The notes under the pieces were generated by a model that saw only the letters and a list, made by a program, of their open reading frames with translations, had not been told where the DNA came from and did not search any database. This document shows, in pieces, positions 32,198 through 44,879 of a stretch of DNA of 64,000 nt. This DNA comes from Cryptomeria japonica (Eukaryota; Streptophyta; Pinopsida; Cupressales; Cupressaceae). Made by a program: the position numbers and the translations under genes. The first letter of the stretch is position 1; the number at the start of each line of letters is the position of its first letter. The stretch covers positions 156,016,971 to 156,080,970 of the forward strand of contig NC_081411.1 in NCBI RefSeq assembly GCF_030272615.1. Reading direction: 5' to 3'.

Positions 32198-35100
32198 ATG
32201 GAGAACTTAAGGGAACCCCTCAATGGTAATGAAGAATATTTGTATGAGAATGTCCATGACATTGTGATTGTAGGAGGAGGAGTTGGAGGCCTTGCCACAG
32301 CCCTTGCCCTGCATAGGTAAATCTCTTGTTTTCTCATTTTTAGGTTTAACTGATTGTAATTGGGTGCTAAAAATGAATGTGATTGTGGATATTGAAATTA
32401 GGGTTCCTTATATTATGTAGATGTATGGACTGACATGTTTAGTGGAACATCCAGGTTGGGTGTAAAGAGCCTAGTACTTGAGAATTCCAGTAGCCTTAGA
32501 ACTAGTGGGGCTGCCTTCGTTATGTGGGCAAATGCATGGAAAGCTCTTGATGCTCTTGGTGTTGCAGACTCACTTCGCCCAAACTATCGTCAACTTGATG
32601 GGTATTTTTCTTTTTCAAAATATCACTTTGATGGATAACCTGTCTTTTTTTCTAGATTTAAACTATGTTGTAAGATCTAAATCTGTGTCCTTTTTTCCCA
32701 GATTTGAACTATGTTGTAAGATCAAAATGATGGGTATTTTGTTTATTCTAGATATCGATTTGATGGACAATCTGTATCTTTTTGTAGATTTACATTATGT
32801 TGTAAGATTTTTTGGGGGTTTGTAATAAGGCACTTACTTTTACTTGCAAGATAAAATGTTGATCTTTCGATGGATAGTGGCAAATGTGATTGTTTATGTT
32901 ATTATTATAGGAGGGAGGTTTTAACATAAATTATTTTCTTTGTTGTGCAGAATTCGTGGCTCGTCAAATTGTACTGGGATGAAAAAGGCAGTTCAACTCA
33001 TAAAGAAGACTAAAGGGTGATTACAATGAAACACAAAGTACTTATTTTATTATATTTCTCGCACGCACAGAGTAATCTAATAAGTTTGATACCTGTCATT
33101 CGAGGTTGATTTCGTAATTGTTGAATTAATTGTTTGATAAGATATTGTGCACAGTGATTGAGAAGGAAAGAATTGTTTGATAAGATATTGTGAAATGTGA
33201 TTGAAAAGGAAAGAAATTATATTAATTCTTATTGATCTATTTATAGTAAATTATATTTCTTATAAAATAAATTTGAAGTTTTGGTTTTTATTTTTTATTA
33301 TATTTATTTTTGATTGAATTATTAATTTTTTTTTTTTTTCAATATTGAATATGGTTTAGACATATGATATATTTTTTAGTATTAAAAAATAAAATGTTTA
33401 AAAAGTCTTTATGTCAAACTCATTTTTTCTTCTTTCATAATAGATTCTAGAATCCTTTCTTTAGTATCTATTTTAAGATATCTTTATGTTTACTGTTCAA
33501 TTTTATTTAATTTTAATTTGATATATGATCAAGGAACAATAATACAAAGTTAGTCCCATAAATTTTGAACATGAATTTTACTAATAGATAATCTAATTTG
33601 TATTTCAGTGGATTAACTACGATGATGGAATCGAGATGTATAGAAAGAATCAGGCTCATAGAAACACTTGCTAAAGAATTGCCTAAGGGGACTATTAGAT
33701 TCAGTTCCAAAGTTGTTTTAATAAATAAGAAGAACCCATCTTCTTTAACCTCACTAAAACTTGAAGATGGACAATCTATTACAACAAAGGTAAATATTCC
33801 TCATTTATTTTTGCACAAATCATTTTTAAATATTATTTTATTTAATAATTGAAAAATCCATTTTATTAACAAAATTAGATATTTATTATTCAATTGACAT
33901 CAATTTCTTAACCATCTATATTAATTAATCATGATTATTTTTATGTACGTATTCCCTCTAGATATTAATAGGTTGTGATGGAGTTTACTCAGTAGTTGGG
34001 AGTTTCATGGGTATACCACCAGCAAAGTCTTCAGGACGTATTGCTATTCGAGGCATGGTGACATATGCAGAGAGTCACCAGTTGGAAAAATTCCATTCAC
34101 AAGTTTGGGATAGAGGATTAAGAGCAGGATTCATTCCTTGCACAGACAAACAAGTTTATTGGTTTTTAACAAGAAGATCACAACTTCAAGGTACAATTCT
34201 TATCTATAATTGTTGATCCATTAAAAAGGTTAACCCTAATTTTATTTTTATCAAATTTTTCTTTTCTTTCAATTATTTGGATAAATCATAGAAAATGTGG
34301 CAACCTAATATAAAGTTAAGTATAAATGTAGCTAATAAAATAATTTCATGCCTAGGGATGAATCTAGAAAAAGTGCATGGGTACAATGATAGAACCCATC
34401 AATAACTTTCTAATGCCACAAAAATCATGAAAATTAGATGCTACGGAAAAAAATTATAAGGTTAGAGGTCCAACAACGAAGGTAATATATATGGAGATAT
34501 ACAATTGGAGCAATTGTATAATATCCAAAATTGTCATAATCGCTAACAAACTAAGTAGTAAAGAATGTAATATTGAGAATTTATACTAATATAAACTATA
34601 TAGAAGTAATGCAAGTGGAAGAATATTCCTCTAGATATGCTAAACTTGTACTAATAGAATTAGTAGTTCATTGATGTAGACACCTATATAGATTGTATAG
34701 ACTGTATGTCCAAGTACATATATGTACAGATTCATATAGATAGAATAATGAGATAGATTTCTTCAGTTTCCTTGAGTAATAATGATGAAAATTTAAGATT
34801 TGGTAGGAATTCCTATAGTTTTTGGGACTTTTGCACCTTTTGTATGTAGTGGTAGGTTTGTTTTGGCCAATCTAATCCAAAAAATTAGCTACTATTAAGA
34901 TTTTGTAACCTCCTCTAATTTGAAACCCTTGTAACTTTGTGTTGAAAAGTGTCAAATTTAGACAAAATGAAAGTCAATATGAAATTTCTTAACTATCTGG
35001 GGCTCAATTGTAAGTTCAAATATCCTCCAAAACATGCAAAGAAATAACCTATAATGAAATGTCTCATTTGGGAATAGCTTTGCGATAAGATCTGAGAAGG

Positions 35101-38100
35101 GCTTTGCATGGAAATGGATCATATACCATATAGAAGTATAGACTCTAAGATCATCTATAAAAATAAAGATGTATTCTATAAGAGAGTATGCAAGATAATG
35201 ATCTTGCTTTAATATTGAGCTATAAGTTATAAGAAATATTCTAATTAGATAAAGTAGGAGAGGGACCAAACCCTTACATAATAGCCAAATGAAAGAAGAA
35301 GGGGGTCTGACAAGATATGCAAAAACCCAACATTAAGGACAAGCAAACACAACGAAAACCAAAACCAAAACTAAATAGAAATAAAAAGAAAAACAACACT
35401 ACACCGAAACCTAGCGAAACCCAAAAACAACCCCTAGAAGACAAAAACAAATTATCTACAAACTAGGGGCTTTAACAACTTGCCAATCTTGGATAATATC
35501 CTCTCGTTTATCTCAAAATGAGTCTCTTGATTTTATCCTTTGTAGGAGTAATAGTAGGGGAGTCAAAATTAGCATTAATAGTTTTACCAGATAGCTTCTA
35601 GATATCACCAACAATAGCAACCTCCAACGGCCTCTTCCTCTTAGCATCTCTATACTCAAGCTCTTTCTAGAGGACCTAGATTGAAGTTGACATCTTGTTT
35701 TCCATATCCCTACTAAAAGTGACAATATCTTCTAATTTTTTTTCAACACATCTTGATTGCCTTGGATAGAAGATATAACCCTCTCCATATTATTCCTTTC
35801 TTTCTCCAAGGCCACCTTAGTGCTTAAGACCTTAAACTATGCACCTAGAGTTTCCAATCTATTGATTCTCTCAATTGAATCATTTATTGCAGCTCAAATT
35901 CTATCATCCTTATCATCCATGGACCCACCCCCCTCCCTCACATTCGTCTAAGCTAGAGCCTCCGATCTATTGATTTTCATTTTAGCAGTGTGAAGTTGGG
36001 CCAAAAGTCATCTAATAATCTCATTCTTCTTGTTTTAGGTGTTGTAAAATTCATTAAATTTATTCACCACCTCCACCAAACGTAGTTCACCAAGGGAAGA
36101 AATAGTGGAGGGTGGAGTGGAACCCAGGGTCCACAATGAAGGATTATGGGCAAACTTAGATGCATTAGAGAGGGAGTCTTTTTGTGTCCATTCAAAGTCG
36201 GTAGTCCAAGAAGAAGAATAGTAATTGAAGATGACCTCCTGGTTCACAAGACCACCCACATTACTTTCTTTCTAAGGCTGAACATGAGACTCAATGTTCT
36301 TCATTTTGGTGGTATGTTGGAGATTGACATTGGTAGAGAATGATTTAGAGTAAGTAACCTTATAAATACTAGAGGTACCTCTACACTTAGTCTCTGGGAA
36401 ATTCAATAACTCCACAAATAGCATAGGGTTCAGATGAGGACTAGTAAGGTTAAATTGAGGCCATTATCAGGGGACAAAGACAAATGAAAGTTGTATAGTT
36501 TAAGTATTATCCCTTGGTGAAGGGATAACACATCCATCAAATTAGTCACACTAATCAATTGAGACAAACAAGAAAATCCAGAATGAAAAGTTCATCTTAA
36601 CACCATACCTAAAGTGATTCATTATAGGAAAAGGTTGAGAATGGAACCTTTTGTACCTACCATCTAGAGTAACATACTTTAGTATAAAAACAACATCCTT
36701 CCATTCACCTAGGAGATCTTCTCCTTTGAAACCACTTTGTAGCTAAGATATTCTCTCATCACCCACCAAAAAATCTCTTAAAGTCCTCCTTGGAATTCCC
36801 TTTGGGTTCTTTATGGAATGCCACCCCTTCGAACAAGACCCTAGTCGAAGCCACAATGAGTTTCATAAAAATAGTGAAAGACACCCCCAATAGAAACCTT
36901 CCCTTCATTCCAAGAATGGGAAAATTAATGAAGACAAAGGGGTCATGGCCTTTCATAGACTCAATGTAGGAGGTAAAATAACCTCTCCATCATGCAGGCC
37001 AAAGTACCTCATCTTTTTTATGGGACTCATAATTATCAGTCTTAGTCTAAATTAAATCTCTCCTCTAGTAGGCCAAGGACCACAAAAAATAGGTAACTTG
37101 AAAGAAATAAAAATAGGATAAATCAAGCTTAAAATAAGAAAATGACAAACAATAGAGAAATTTAAAATAGAAATCCTATTCCATAAATTAATAGGCATAT
37201 TTCCCACCATGTTATGATGACAATAAGCACTAGAAAAGATAATAATTAACATATAAAAATTATTTAAATCATATATGTGATTATATCATCATGGATTGTG
37301 ACATAAACATCAACTGGGAGATTGTTCATGCAAGTCCACATTTTCAAAGAAGTAGTGTAGCAACCCAGGTTAGCCAATCCATCAATTGACTTGTTCACCT
37401 CCCTGAGGGCATGGATCATTCTAACTTTTTTGATGGTGAAAAGAATGTAGTAGGATTTAAATATTATATCTTTCATGGGATAACCTAGGGATGTTTCATC
37501 ATGAGGGATCTGGATTACATTTTGAGTCCCCTTCAATAATGATTTTCTGAGAAGCCTGTTGCCACGTCAACAAAGTTGAAATTATGGACTCATCAATTGG
37601 TCACGTAAACAAGAACAAGATTTTCTTTTTATCTCTTATGATGCCATCCTCACTTGCTTGACCTGATTTACCTTTGGAAGAACTATCAAAATTTAACATA
37701 GTTTATTTAGGAAAATTTGATGTAGTATGACCGATTACCTTGATGCAAACATTAAATGCCTAAGTAACTAAAGTAAATAAAACTCATAAAGATAAGACAA
37801 GGATAAGATGTTATCTAAAACAACTTAAGTCTTCTAGAATGACCCTTAGGACCTAACTTAATTTCACATGTCAACATGTCCCCTTCTTAGAAAATTACAA
37901 GGTACAGAACATTATTCACTCCAAAATTTGGATAATAGAGTTTGATGTAAAACTTGAAGCAGAAAAACGACAATTTAAAAAAAAATCATACTAATAACAT
38001 AGGTTGTGAGAACAACATTGAAAATAAAAATGAAAAAGATACATGGCAAGCGGGAGAGAGAGAGGGAGCAAGAGTGGTGTAGGGGTTTCAAACTAGGATG

Positions 38101-41100
38101 GGAAGGGTGAGGGATATGATGATATAGAGGATGATGATGAAGCTTTGGATTTTCCAAGTCTACAACTAACGACAAAGGGAGATTTGTGTTTGAGGTTGTG
38201 GGTTCGTTTCCTTCTCGTCCTCTCTAGCTGGGTCCTTTATGGTTGGGTGGGAAGTTCCTTGGTTGTGGCTAGGCTTTGTGGGAGTGTTTGGTATCCTTGA
38301 AAGATGGTGCATGGGATTATTCCTATCTAGTGGATGGTGTTTAGGATTTTGTCTACAAGGTGGCTTTAGATGGGTGTTTGTTTACCCCTTTCTGTGAGTT
38401 CCTTTGTTCTTCATGCATTGTTTTAGATCATATGTCTGCCTAGTGGGATGTCTCTTGGGGGTAGGATGTTTCTCTTGTCCCCTTGGGGTTTCATTGAGTC
38501 CCTCATGTTTCTCTTTTGGGGTTTCTTCCTCGTCATGGGTCCCTGTGCTTTAGGAGCTCTCTACTTCCTTACACCCATATTTGGCTAGCATTGTTATTAT
38601 TTTACTAGATTAGTTGTGGGTCTATTGGCAGATTCATGGGTGTGTAATTTGTGGTACTAGGGATTTATATTATTGACTTGTTAGTTGGGGCTATTGTAGT
38701 GGGAATTGATTTCACAAAACCTATTGAGGTGGTTGCTATGTTTTTTGTTGTTCTTGACCCTTCTAAGGTGATAAGTTCCTGCAACATTGCTCATGTTCCT
38801 ATTGAGGTGGATTTTTGGTAGGTTGCAAGGGCTCCTTCTCTATATATTTTTAGTCTCCTTGCTTCCCCTTTCTTCTTGGAATAGGTTTTAGGTTGCCTTG
38901 ATTAATCTATTGGTTTTGATATTTTTTTTGTTTTCTGGTGGTGAGTGTTGGGGGAGTTATGAGGTTGTGTCTTTTATGTGGATGATGGTGTTCCTTTTGG
39001 AGTATAGTTGTTGCTGCAAGTTGTGGGATAGAATTGGTTGCACAATGAGGGTTAGTTACCTTATGAGCATTTAACTAGAGTGTTCTCTTCTTTTTCCATG
39101 CCCGCTCTTGTGGAAAATACCAACTTCATTCGATGGATGTTATCCTCTAGGGTCTTGGCACATGCCTCCTCCCTTCCCCATCCTCTTGGGTATCCTCCCA
39201 GATAGATGTGTTTTTGGCCTCCTATTTGTAGGATGGTGAGGGGTCTTGTTGCTTTAGTGGAGGCCTCTTCCCTTATGCTTGTTTCTTCCAAGCCCCTGAT
39301 TCCTAGAGGCACTTCTATAAATGGACTTATTGAGGTGTTTCACTTAGCTTTGTTTGCAGGGTTTCTTTCCAAGCAAAGGTTTTTAAATGGGTGTCTCCAT
39401 TTCATTGTTATCTCCCTCCTTGACTGAGGCTGTCTTTGTTTAAGGTGGTCCCTTTGATAACCGGTTGTAGAATTCCTCTCAAAACCCATGTTTAGTCTTT
39501 TGTTTCTTTGGTTGGTATGTTTTTAGTGTAGGGATTTTTTTTTGGAAAATGGTTTGGGGTTTTGTCCTAATCCCCTTTGTTCTGATTAAGTAATATTGGG
39601 CCTCGAGACCCTTATTTCCACCACTTGTGTGCTCCAGTCAAAAGCCTCATTTCAAAAAAAGGTCTTTATTTTTTTGGTGTCTTTGGTCTTGGTGGTCTCC
39701 CATCTTGTGAGTTCCTACCTTGTGTCTGCCTGCTGTGCACTTATTTAAAGGTTCAGGCCTATCCCACTTTTATTGATCAGAACATTGGTTGTAAGAACTA
39801 CATTTTTTATAGTTTTGGAGTCACAAATTTCAAATGTAGGCTAGTCCATCTTTAAGATATTTGATCGACACATTTATTTCATTTATAACACCAAAAGTGA
39901 GTAAGAGATCTGAATAACAATTGAAGAATATGGGTCTTTCTTAATAAATCACTTTCGATTTAGCTTTTCCTTTACTTTATCTAATCCTCTCATATTTCTT
40001 TCTTTATCATTTTGACTCCATTCTCATTATAAGGACTAGAAATTGCTCCAACAAATTAGGGATGTTATGTGCCACTTGTTAAAAATTTAGTTTAGATTTC
40101 CATTAAAAATATATAAATTTCCATTAAAAATAATTTTGAAGGGAAAATGATAAAAAGTAACTTTTTTTACTTGTTTTATCATTACACATAGTAGAGAAGG
40201 AAAAGGTAGTATATTCATGAGACCAACAGGTTCAATAAACATTAATTATTTAACACTTTATTATTCAATTGTTTCTCCATGAATTAGAACTATGAATTAA
40301 CTATGAATTTTTTGTTTTGATATATGTTTTTTAATTTTTATAAAGTTAAGATGCATGATTTTTAAGTTTCTAAATTATAAAAATATATTTTTCTCCAATC
40401 TAATTGGCTTGGAAAATTTACATGTTATTAGTTTAGAACTATGAATTAACTATAATATTATAAGAATCCAAATGTTTATCTATATGACATTAAAATTATT
40501 TTTTAAATTAGGTTAGGGTTATTCTCATGCAATTTAATATTATATCATCTATAAGTGGAATAGAATTAGAGAGTATTATAAGTTTCAATTATAATTCAAA
40601 TAGATTGATTATTTCCATTTTTAGATTATATAAATCAAATTAGTTAATTCAAACAACCAAATATAATTACATAAAGTTATAATCTTATATACTTACTACA
40701 TTAATAAAATACTATCGTGACACTTGTTTACTTTGATTTAATGGATTTCGTCCAAATAAATGAAATATAAGTGAATTTGGCTCCTTCTCAGTTTCATCCA
40801 AAGATACATAAATTTGAGGACTAAAATTATAATACAAATAGATTTATCATATTGTAACAAAAAATCTTTACTAGTCATATTTTTTATTGATTGAAACATT
40901 CAATTGTTGATCTTTAACTTACTCTTAAAGTTGTTAGATTATTCCAATATTAATATAATTTCACTCTCTTTGGGGTTTGATTTCTAACTTTGTAGATGCA
41001 AATATCTCTGGTGATGCTGAAAAGATTCGACATGCAACCTTAGACATGATCCGTGATTTTCCAAAGCCCTTTGTAGAATTGGTAAAAGCAAGTCCAGCAG

Positions 41101-41745
41101 AATCCATTAGTTATGCAGATATGAAGGTGAGGTTGGTGTGGCCATGGATGAAGCTCCTACCTGGTAAAGCAAATGGAAGTGTGACACTTGTAGGAGATGC
41201 ACTCCATCCAATGACCCCTGATCTTGGTCAAGGTAAAATGACTTTGAAGTTATCCTTTACCAAATGGTTTGCAGGTTTTTCTTAAAGTCTATTAAATTTT
41301 TAGAGTAGAATCCTTATAGTATTATTAATTTGACAATAATAGTTTTGCATTTTTATTGCTATTATTTAAGAATAAGTGTATTGGATAATGATTTTAATTC
41401 TGTGTGCAATTGGGTTCATTTATTACAGGCGCATGTTCTACTTTGGAGGATGCAATAGTGCTTGGAAGGTGTCTTGGAGAAACTATGAAAAGCATAAACA
41501 CAGTACAATGGGGAGAGGAAGAAGAGAAAAAGATAGAACAGTGTTTCAACAAATACTTGCAAGAGAGGAGATGGAGAGTGTTTACCCTTGTCAATGCAGC
41601 ATTAATCATAGGAATTGTGAACGAAGGATCCTCTAAACTCATTCGTTTTGCCCGTGATAAGATTTTATTTCCCTTGTTCTCTGTGTCATATTTAAGGCAT
41701 TTTGCAGAATTTGACTGTGGAAATCTGAAAGCCAAATACTCCTGA
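32198..41745 (+). CDS. FAD-dependent monooxygenase, plant MO1/CTF2-like, seven exons
   Basis: Exons 32198-32316, 32455-32601, 32951-33016, 33609-33789, 33962-34190, 40996-41232 and 41429-41745 join in frame to 431 codons. All six introns are GT-AG. The Rossmann motif GGGVGG (residues 26-31) follows a beta strand (DIVIVG), and Glu49 at the end of the next strand should bind the ribose of FAD. The conserved CDG box is at 176-178 (ILIGCDGVYS). The second FAD motif is LVGDALHPMTPDLGQG (312-327), with Asp315. Length and order fit plant FAD monooxygenases related to salicylate hydroxylase and zeaxanthin epoxidase. The substrate is unknown. The N-terminus has no clear transit peptide, so a cytosolic enzyme is likely. 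ATG 32198 was chosen because it follows the TATA box and begins just before the FAD fold. No lesion is seen, so the gene looks functional. Confidence 0.88.
35220..37710 (-). mobile_element. LINE remnant in intron 5 with an RNase H domain
   Basis: The minus strand at 37640-37700 reads LNFDSSSKGKSGQASEDG, the start of a LINE RNase H (family: FDGSSRGNPGPAG), and at 37370-37450 REVNKSIDGLANLGC, its end (family: REANRCADALANLG). Further left, minus-strand frames at 36035-36259 and about 35700-35950 are polar and coiled-coil-like. The left end has an A/C-rich tract (35330-35450) which on the minus strand is a G/T-rich LINE-type 3' tail. Whether all of this is one LINE is uncertain; the RNase H part is clear. 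Confidence 0.55.
38170..39660 (+). mobile_element. Possible retroelement tail in intron 5
   Basis: T/G-rich sequence unlike its AT-rich surroundings, ending in a block (39560-39660) of the style of plant LINE 3' ends (TTTTGTCCTAATCCCC, a GATTAA word, GGGCCTCGAGACCC) and a short A run (39652-39658). No protein domain could be read on either strand. The call rests on style alone. Confidence 0.3.
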
Positions 41746-43980
41746 GAGTGAATACAAACATTTGTATTCAAAAAAGAAAGTTGTAAAGAATAGTAAGACA
41801 GTAAATGGGTTAAGGAAACCAACTCAATGTTATCAGAATCCTTACCAATTATTTGCCTATCTCCTTATGAAATAATCTAAATCATTTTATTTCTTGTTTT
41901 TAATATTCAAGATAATATATTCTCACATATTAAAATTGGCAAAGCCTATTTGATATTTTCCAATAGATTTTAAATTTATTTGAGTCCATCCATGTGTGAA
42001 CATATTTTTATGAAATTATTATATAGGGCGAAAGACAATGCATATTCACATCTCAAGGAAGCCTCTGCGCTCTCTAGAATCCAGTCTCTGCGACTTTTTG
42101 GTGAGCAATTGGAAGAACTAATCTAAAGAATCATACTATATATAGCAGTGCATTCAACCAAAATACTAAATACTTAACATTAAACATTACTAAGCTTATC
42201 ATACTATCAGCCACAATTGCAAAGAATGGTAATCTTCGACTTCACTACTAGGGTCTTTTCTGTTACACAAGGTATATATCCTATTATATGGTACAAACTA
42301 AACCTCAAGTAATATGTCAACATAGAGATAAGAACTAAATACAGAATATGTCTTATTCATTTGTTTATAAAAGAAACCCATCAACTATTAAACCTATATT
42401 CAATGTCGAGAGGATAAAACAAATCTGTAATAACATTTCATACTAGATAAACCAGTAAGTTTAATCGAGACATAGAGTTAGTATGGGTTTTGAAGCATAT
42501 TGTTAAAAAATACCACTTGAGGAAAAAGGAAATTCCTTAATGCAGAGAACAAGAATAACTCAAATGAGTAATTTCTAACATGAGTTCTTAGAATTCACAA
42601 ATATAGAAATATTTAAACTTAAAATAAAATAGTCAAATTTTCGTATAAATATGTCACAGAAGCTCTCAAGTTCATTCTCTTTGGAGCAGAATGTTGATAG
42701 TGTAAGTTACATACCACTGAATTGAGAAAACAAAGAGTTTCACCACTTTTTCTCTAACTCGATCCTTCCTCTTTCTTTTTTCCTCTTTCTCTTCTTCTTT
42801 TTTTTTCTCTGAGCTCCCTATTATACTTCCTGGTTTTCGTACATGATTTCCATACCGTTCACTCCCATAGACATGAAAAATGACCTCAATAACTTAACTT
42901 AACATGAAGTAATTACGTTCTAATGCCATTCTCCTCTCCACTATGTGGACTTAAGCTCTCAGATCATTGCATGGATCTTAACATAGTATCTATATATAGA
43001 TTTATGATCTTCCATATATATTGTAAGCAATAGGGTCAGTCAAATGACCTAGAGCATAACTCAAGAAAATGCAAACTCTCCCTTCTATAAACTCTTGAGG
43101 TGGCACACTAGGCTCAAACAAGCCCATCCCTAGGGTAAACAAGCCCATCCCTAGGGTAGCCAATGTAGAGGGAGTTGATCTTAAGACCTACAAAGGATGA
43201 ACCAAAAGCTCTTAACTAATTATACTCATCCTTTGAACTATAAATATACAACAATAATATATATAAAAATAATGCATAATATGTGTATGTCAAATTATTA
43301 GACACCATACCCTTTCAATTTGAACAAATTAATATTTAGGATATAAACACATCAATCATCAAATCAAGAAAAAGAGTAAATCATGAAGAATGCCAATAAT
43401 TTAACTTTACTAAAAACTTTGTCAAACACAATATACAATCAACTCTAAGCAATATTCAAATCCAAAACAATCATCATGTAGATAGCAGGTGTGTTCTCAA
43501 TTCTGATGATGGCTTTGGTATTTATTTATTTGAAGGGTAAAATATTAGCTTGCTTCCTCCTCATCAAACTAGTGGAGTACTTATTCCGATAGAAAGTTAT
43601 ACATCCACATAAATCTTTTAAAATATAAACATGGTATTCCTTTCCATTTCTATGACATAAGTTTGCATAAAATCATCACTCCATTATATATTTAACTGAC
43701 ATGAAAGTTAAACTAAAATATATCCTAATTGATCCTAATTAATGTTTTCAAGTATAGGACTAAAATAAATAATAAAATAACATAGCCTAGAGAGATAGGG
43801 AAAAGTGGGATGTATCATCTTCCCCTGCTTCAAAATCATGATTCCAAATGATTAATTTTAGACAACATAAAAGTAACATAAATATTCATATTTTTTTATT
43901 TCTATGAAAAATGTCTAATTATCAAACAAATTTGCAAAATTCTACATAATTTTATTATAATCCTCCTAGGTGGCGCTTGC
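41746..43980 (+). other. Downstream flank of the monooxygenase gene
   Basis: No gene seen on either strand. AT-rich, with a pyrimidine tract at 42765-42812 and a perfect 21-bp tandem duplication at 43116-43136/43137-43157. The gene's polyadenylation signal should lie in the first few hundred bases; no AATAAA is unmistakable. Confidence 0.4.
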
Positions 43981-44010
43981 CTATACATATTTGTCCCATT
44001 ATACCTTTCA

Positions 44011-44875
44011 TTAAGTAGCATCTTTCTTATTTAGGTGGAGCTTGTGAACCTTGATCACTCTAAGATGCTTGATTGTGACCTCTCTTGAAACAACATTCCA
44101 ATAAAGAATGTGATCAAAACAAGAAAAGTATCCTCTTAAATAAGACACATGGAATATATTATGCATATGAGATAGAGCTAGTGGTAGAGCTACTATGTAG
44201 GCAATTAGATTAAAAACTTCTAAAACCTTCAGAGGACCCATGTATCTTGGTGCTAACTTTGCAACCTTGCTAAAAAAATGGGCTTTTTGTGGCTCCACTC
44301 TTAACATAAATTTATCTCCTACAAAGAAAATTCACATTGTACACTTGAGATCAATATATCTTTTATCATGTCATTTATTTTAGCTAATTTATCTTTCTAA
44401 TTATATTAATCTGCTATCCTATTTTGATAGATTTTTATCCTTAGGCTAATCCTATCTTCTAGCTAATTTTCTAATCATATTAATCTACTCTTCTATTTTG
44501 ATAGATTTTTTACCAAAGGCATGAGAATAATTATTGTATGAAAACTCGACTAGTGTTAGGTACTCCTCCCACTTATAATGTAGATCCCTATAATACATTG
44601 ATAATAAATTCTCTAGCACTTGATTGAATCTTTTAATTTTATTATCTACCTTTGGGTTATAATTTTATCTTATATTCAATCTAGTTCCCATTACTAAAAA
44701 AAGGATTACAAAAACCTTGAAGTCTTCTACATATCCCTATTAGAGATTATTTTATGATAACTCTATGTAATCTAGAAACTCCCTACATAAATTTTCTTGC
44801 AATTATAAGTTTCTCATCAATAAGGTTTTTCTAGTATGAAAAGGTCCAACTTAGTGATTTTATCAACTACCACCA
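44011..44875 (-). pseudogene. Gypsy integrase C-terminal remnant
   Basis: The minus strand reads VVDKITKLDL near 44860, NQVLENLLSMYYRDLHYKWE near 44600, EEYLTLVEFSYNN, and a 98-codon open piece (44011-44307) with KLAPRYMGPLKVLE and HNIFHVSYLRGY. These are the integrase core end and the C-terminal region that precedes the chromodomain in Gypsy chromoviruses. Many stops. It abuts the Copia remnant to its right. Confidence 0.75.
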
Positions 44876-44879
44876 ATCC

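Larger units (their letters stand above)
34191..40995 (+). other. Giant intron 5 of the monooxygenase gene, loaded with retroelement remnants
   Basis: This 6805-bp intron splits the protein after YWFLTRRSQLQ; the other introns are 138-592 bp. Donor GTACAA, acceptor TTTGTAG. It contains a minus-strand LINE remnant (about 35220-37710), a T/G-rich retroelement-like tail (about 38170-39660), and AT-rich unique-looking sequence at both ends (34191-35200 and 39850-40980). Confidence 0.8.

Noticed and set aside
41394-41822. A 142-codon minus-strand frame over the last exon of the monooxygenase gene
   Set aside because: Antisense to a spliced exon with conserved protein motifs; no domain of its own.
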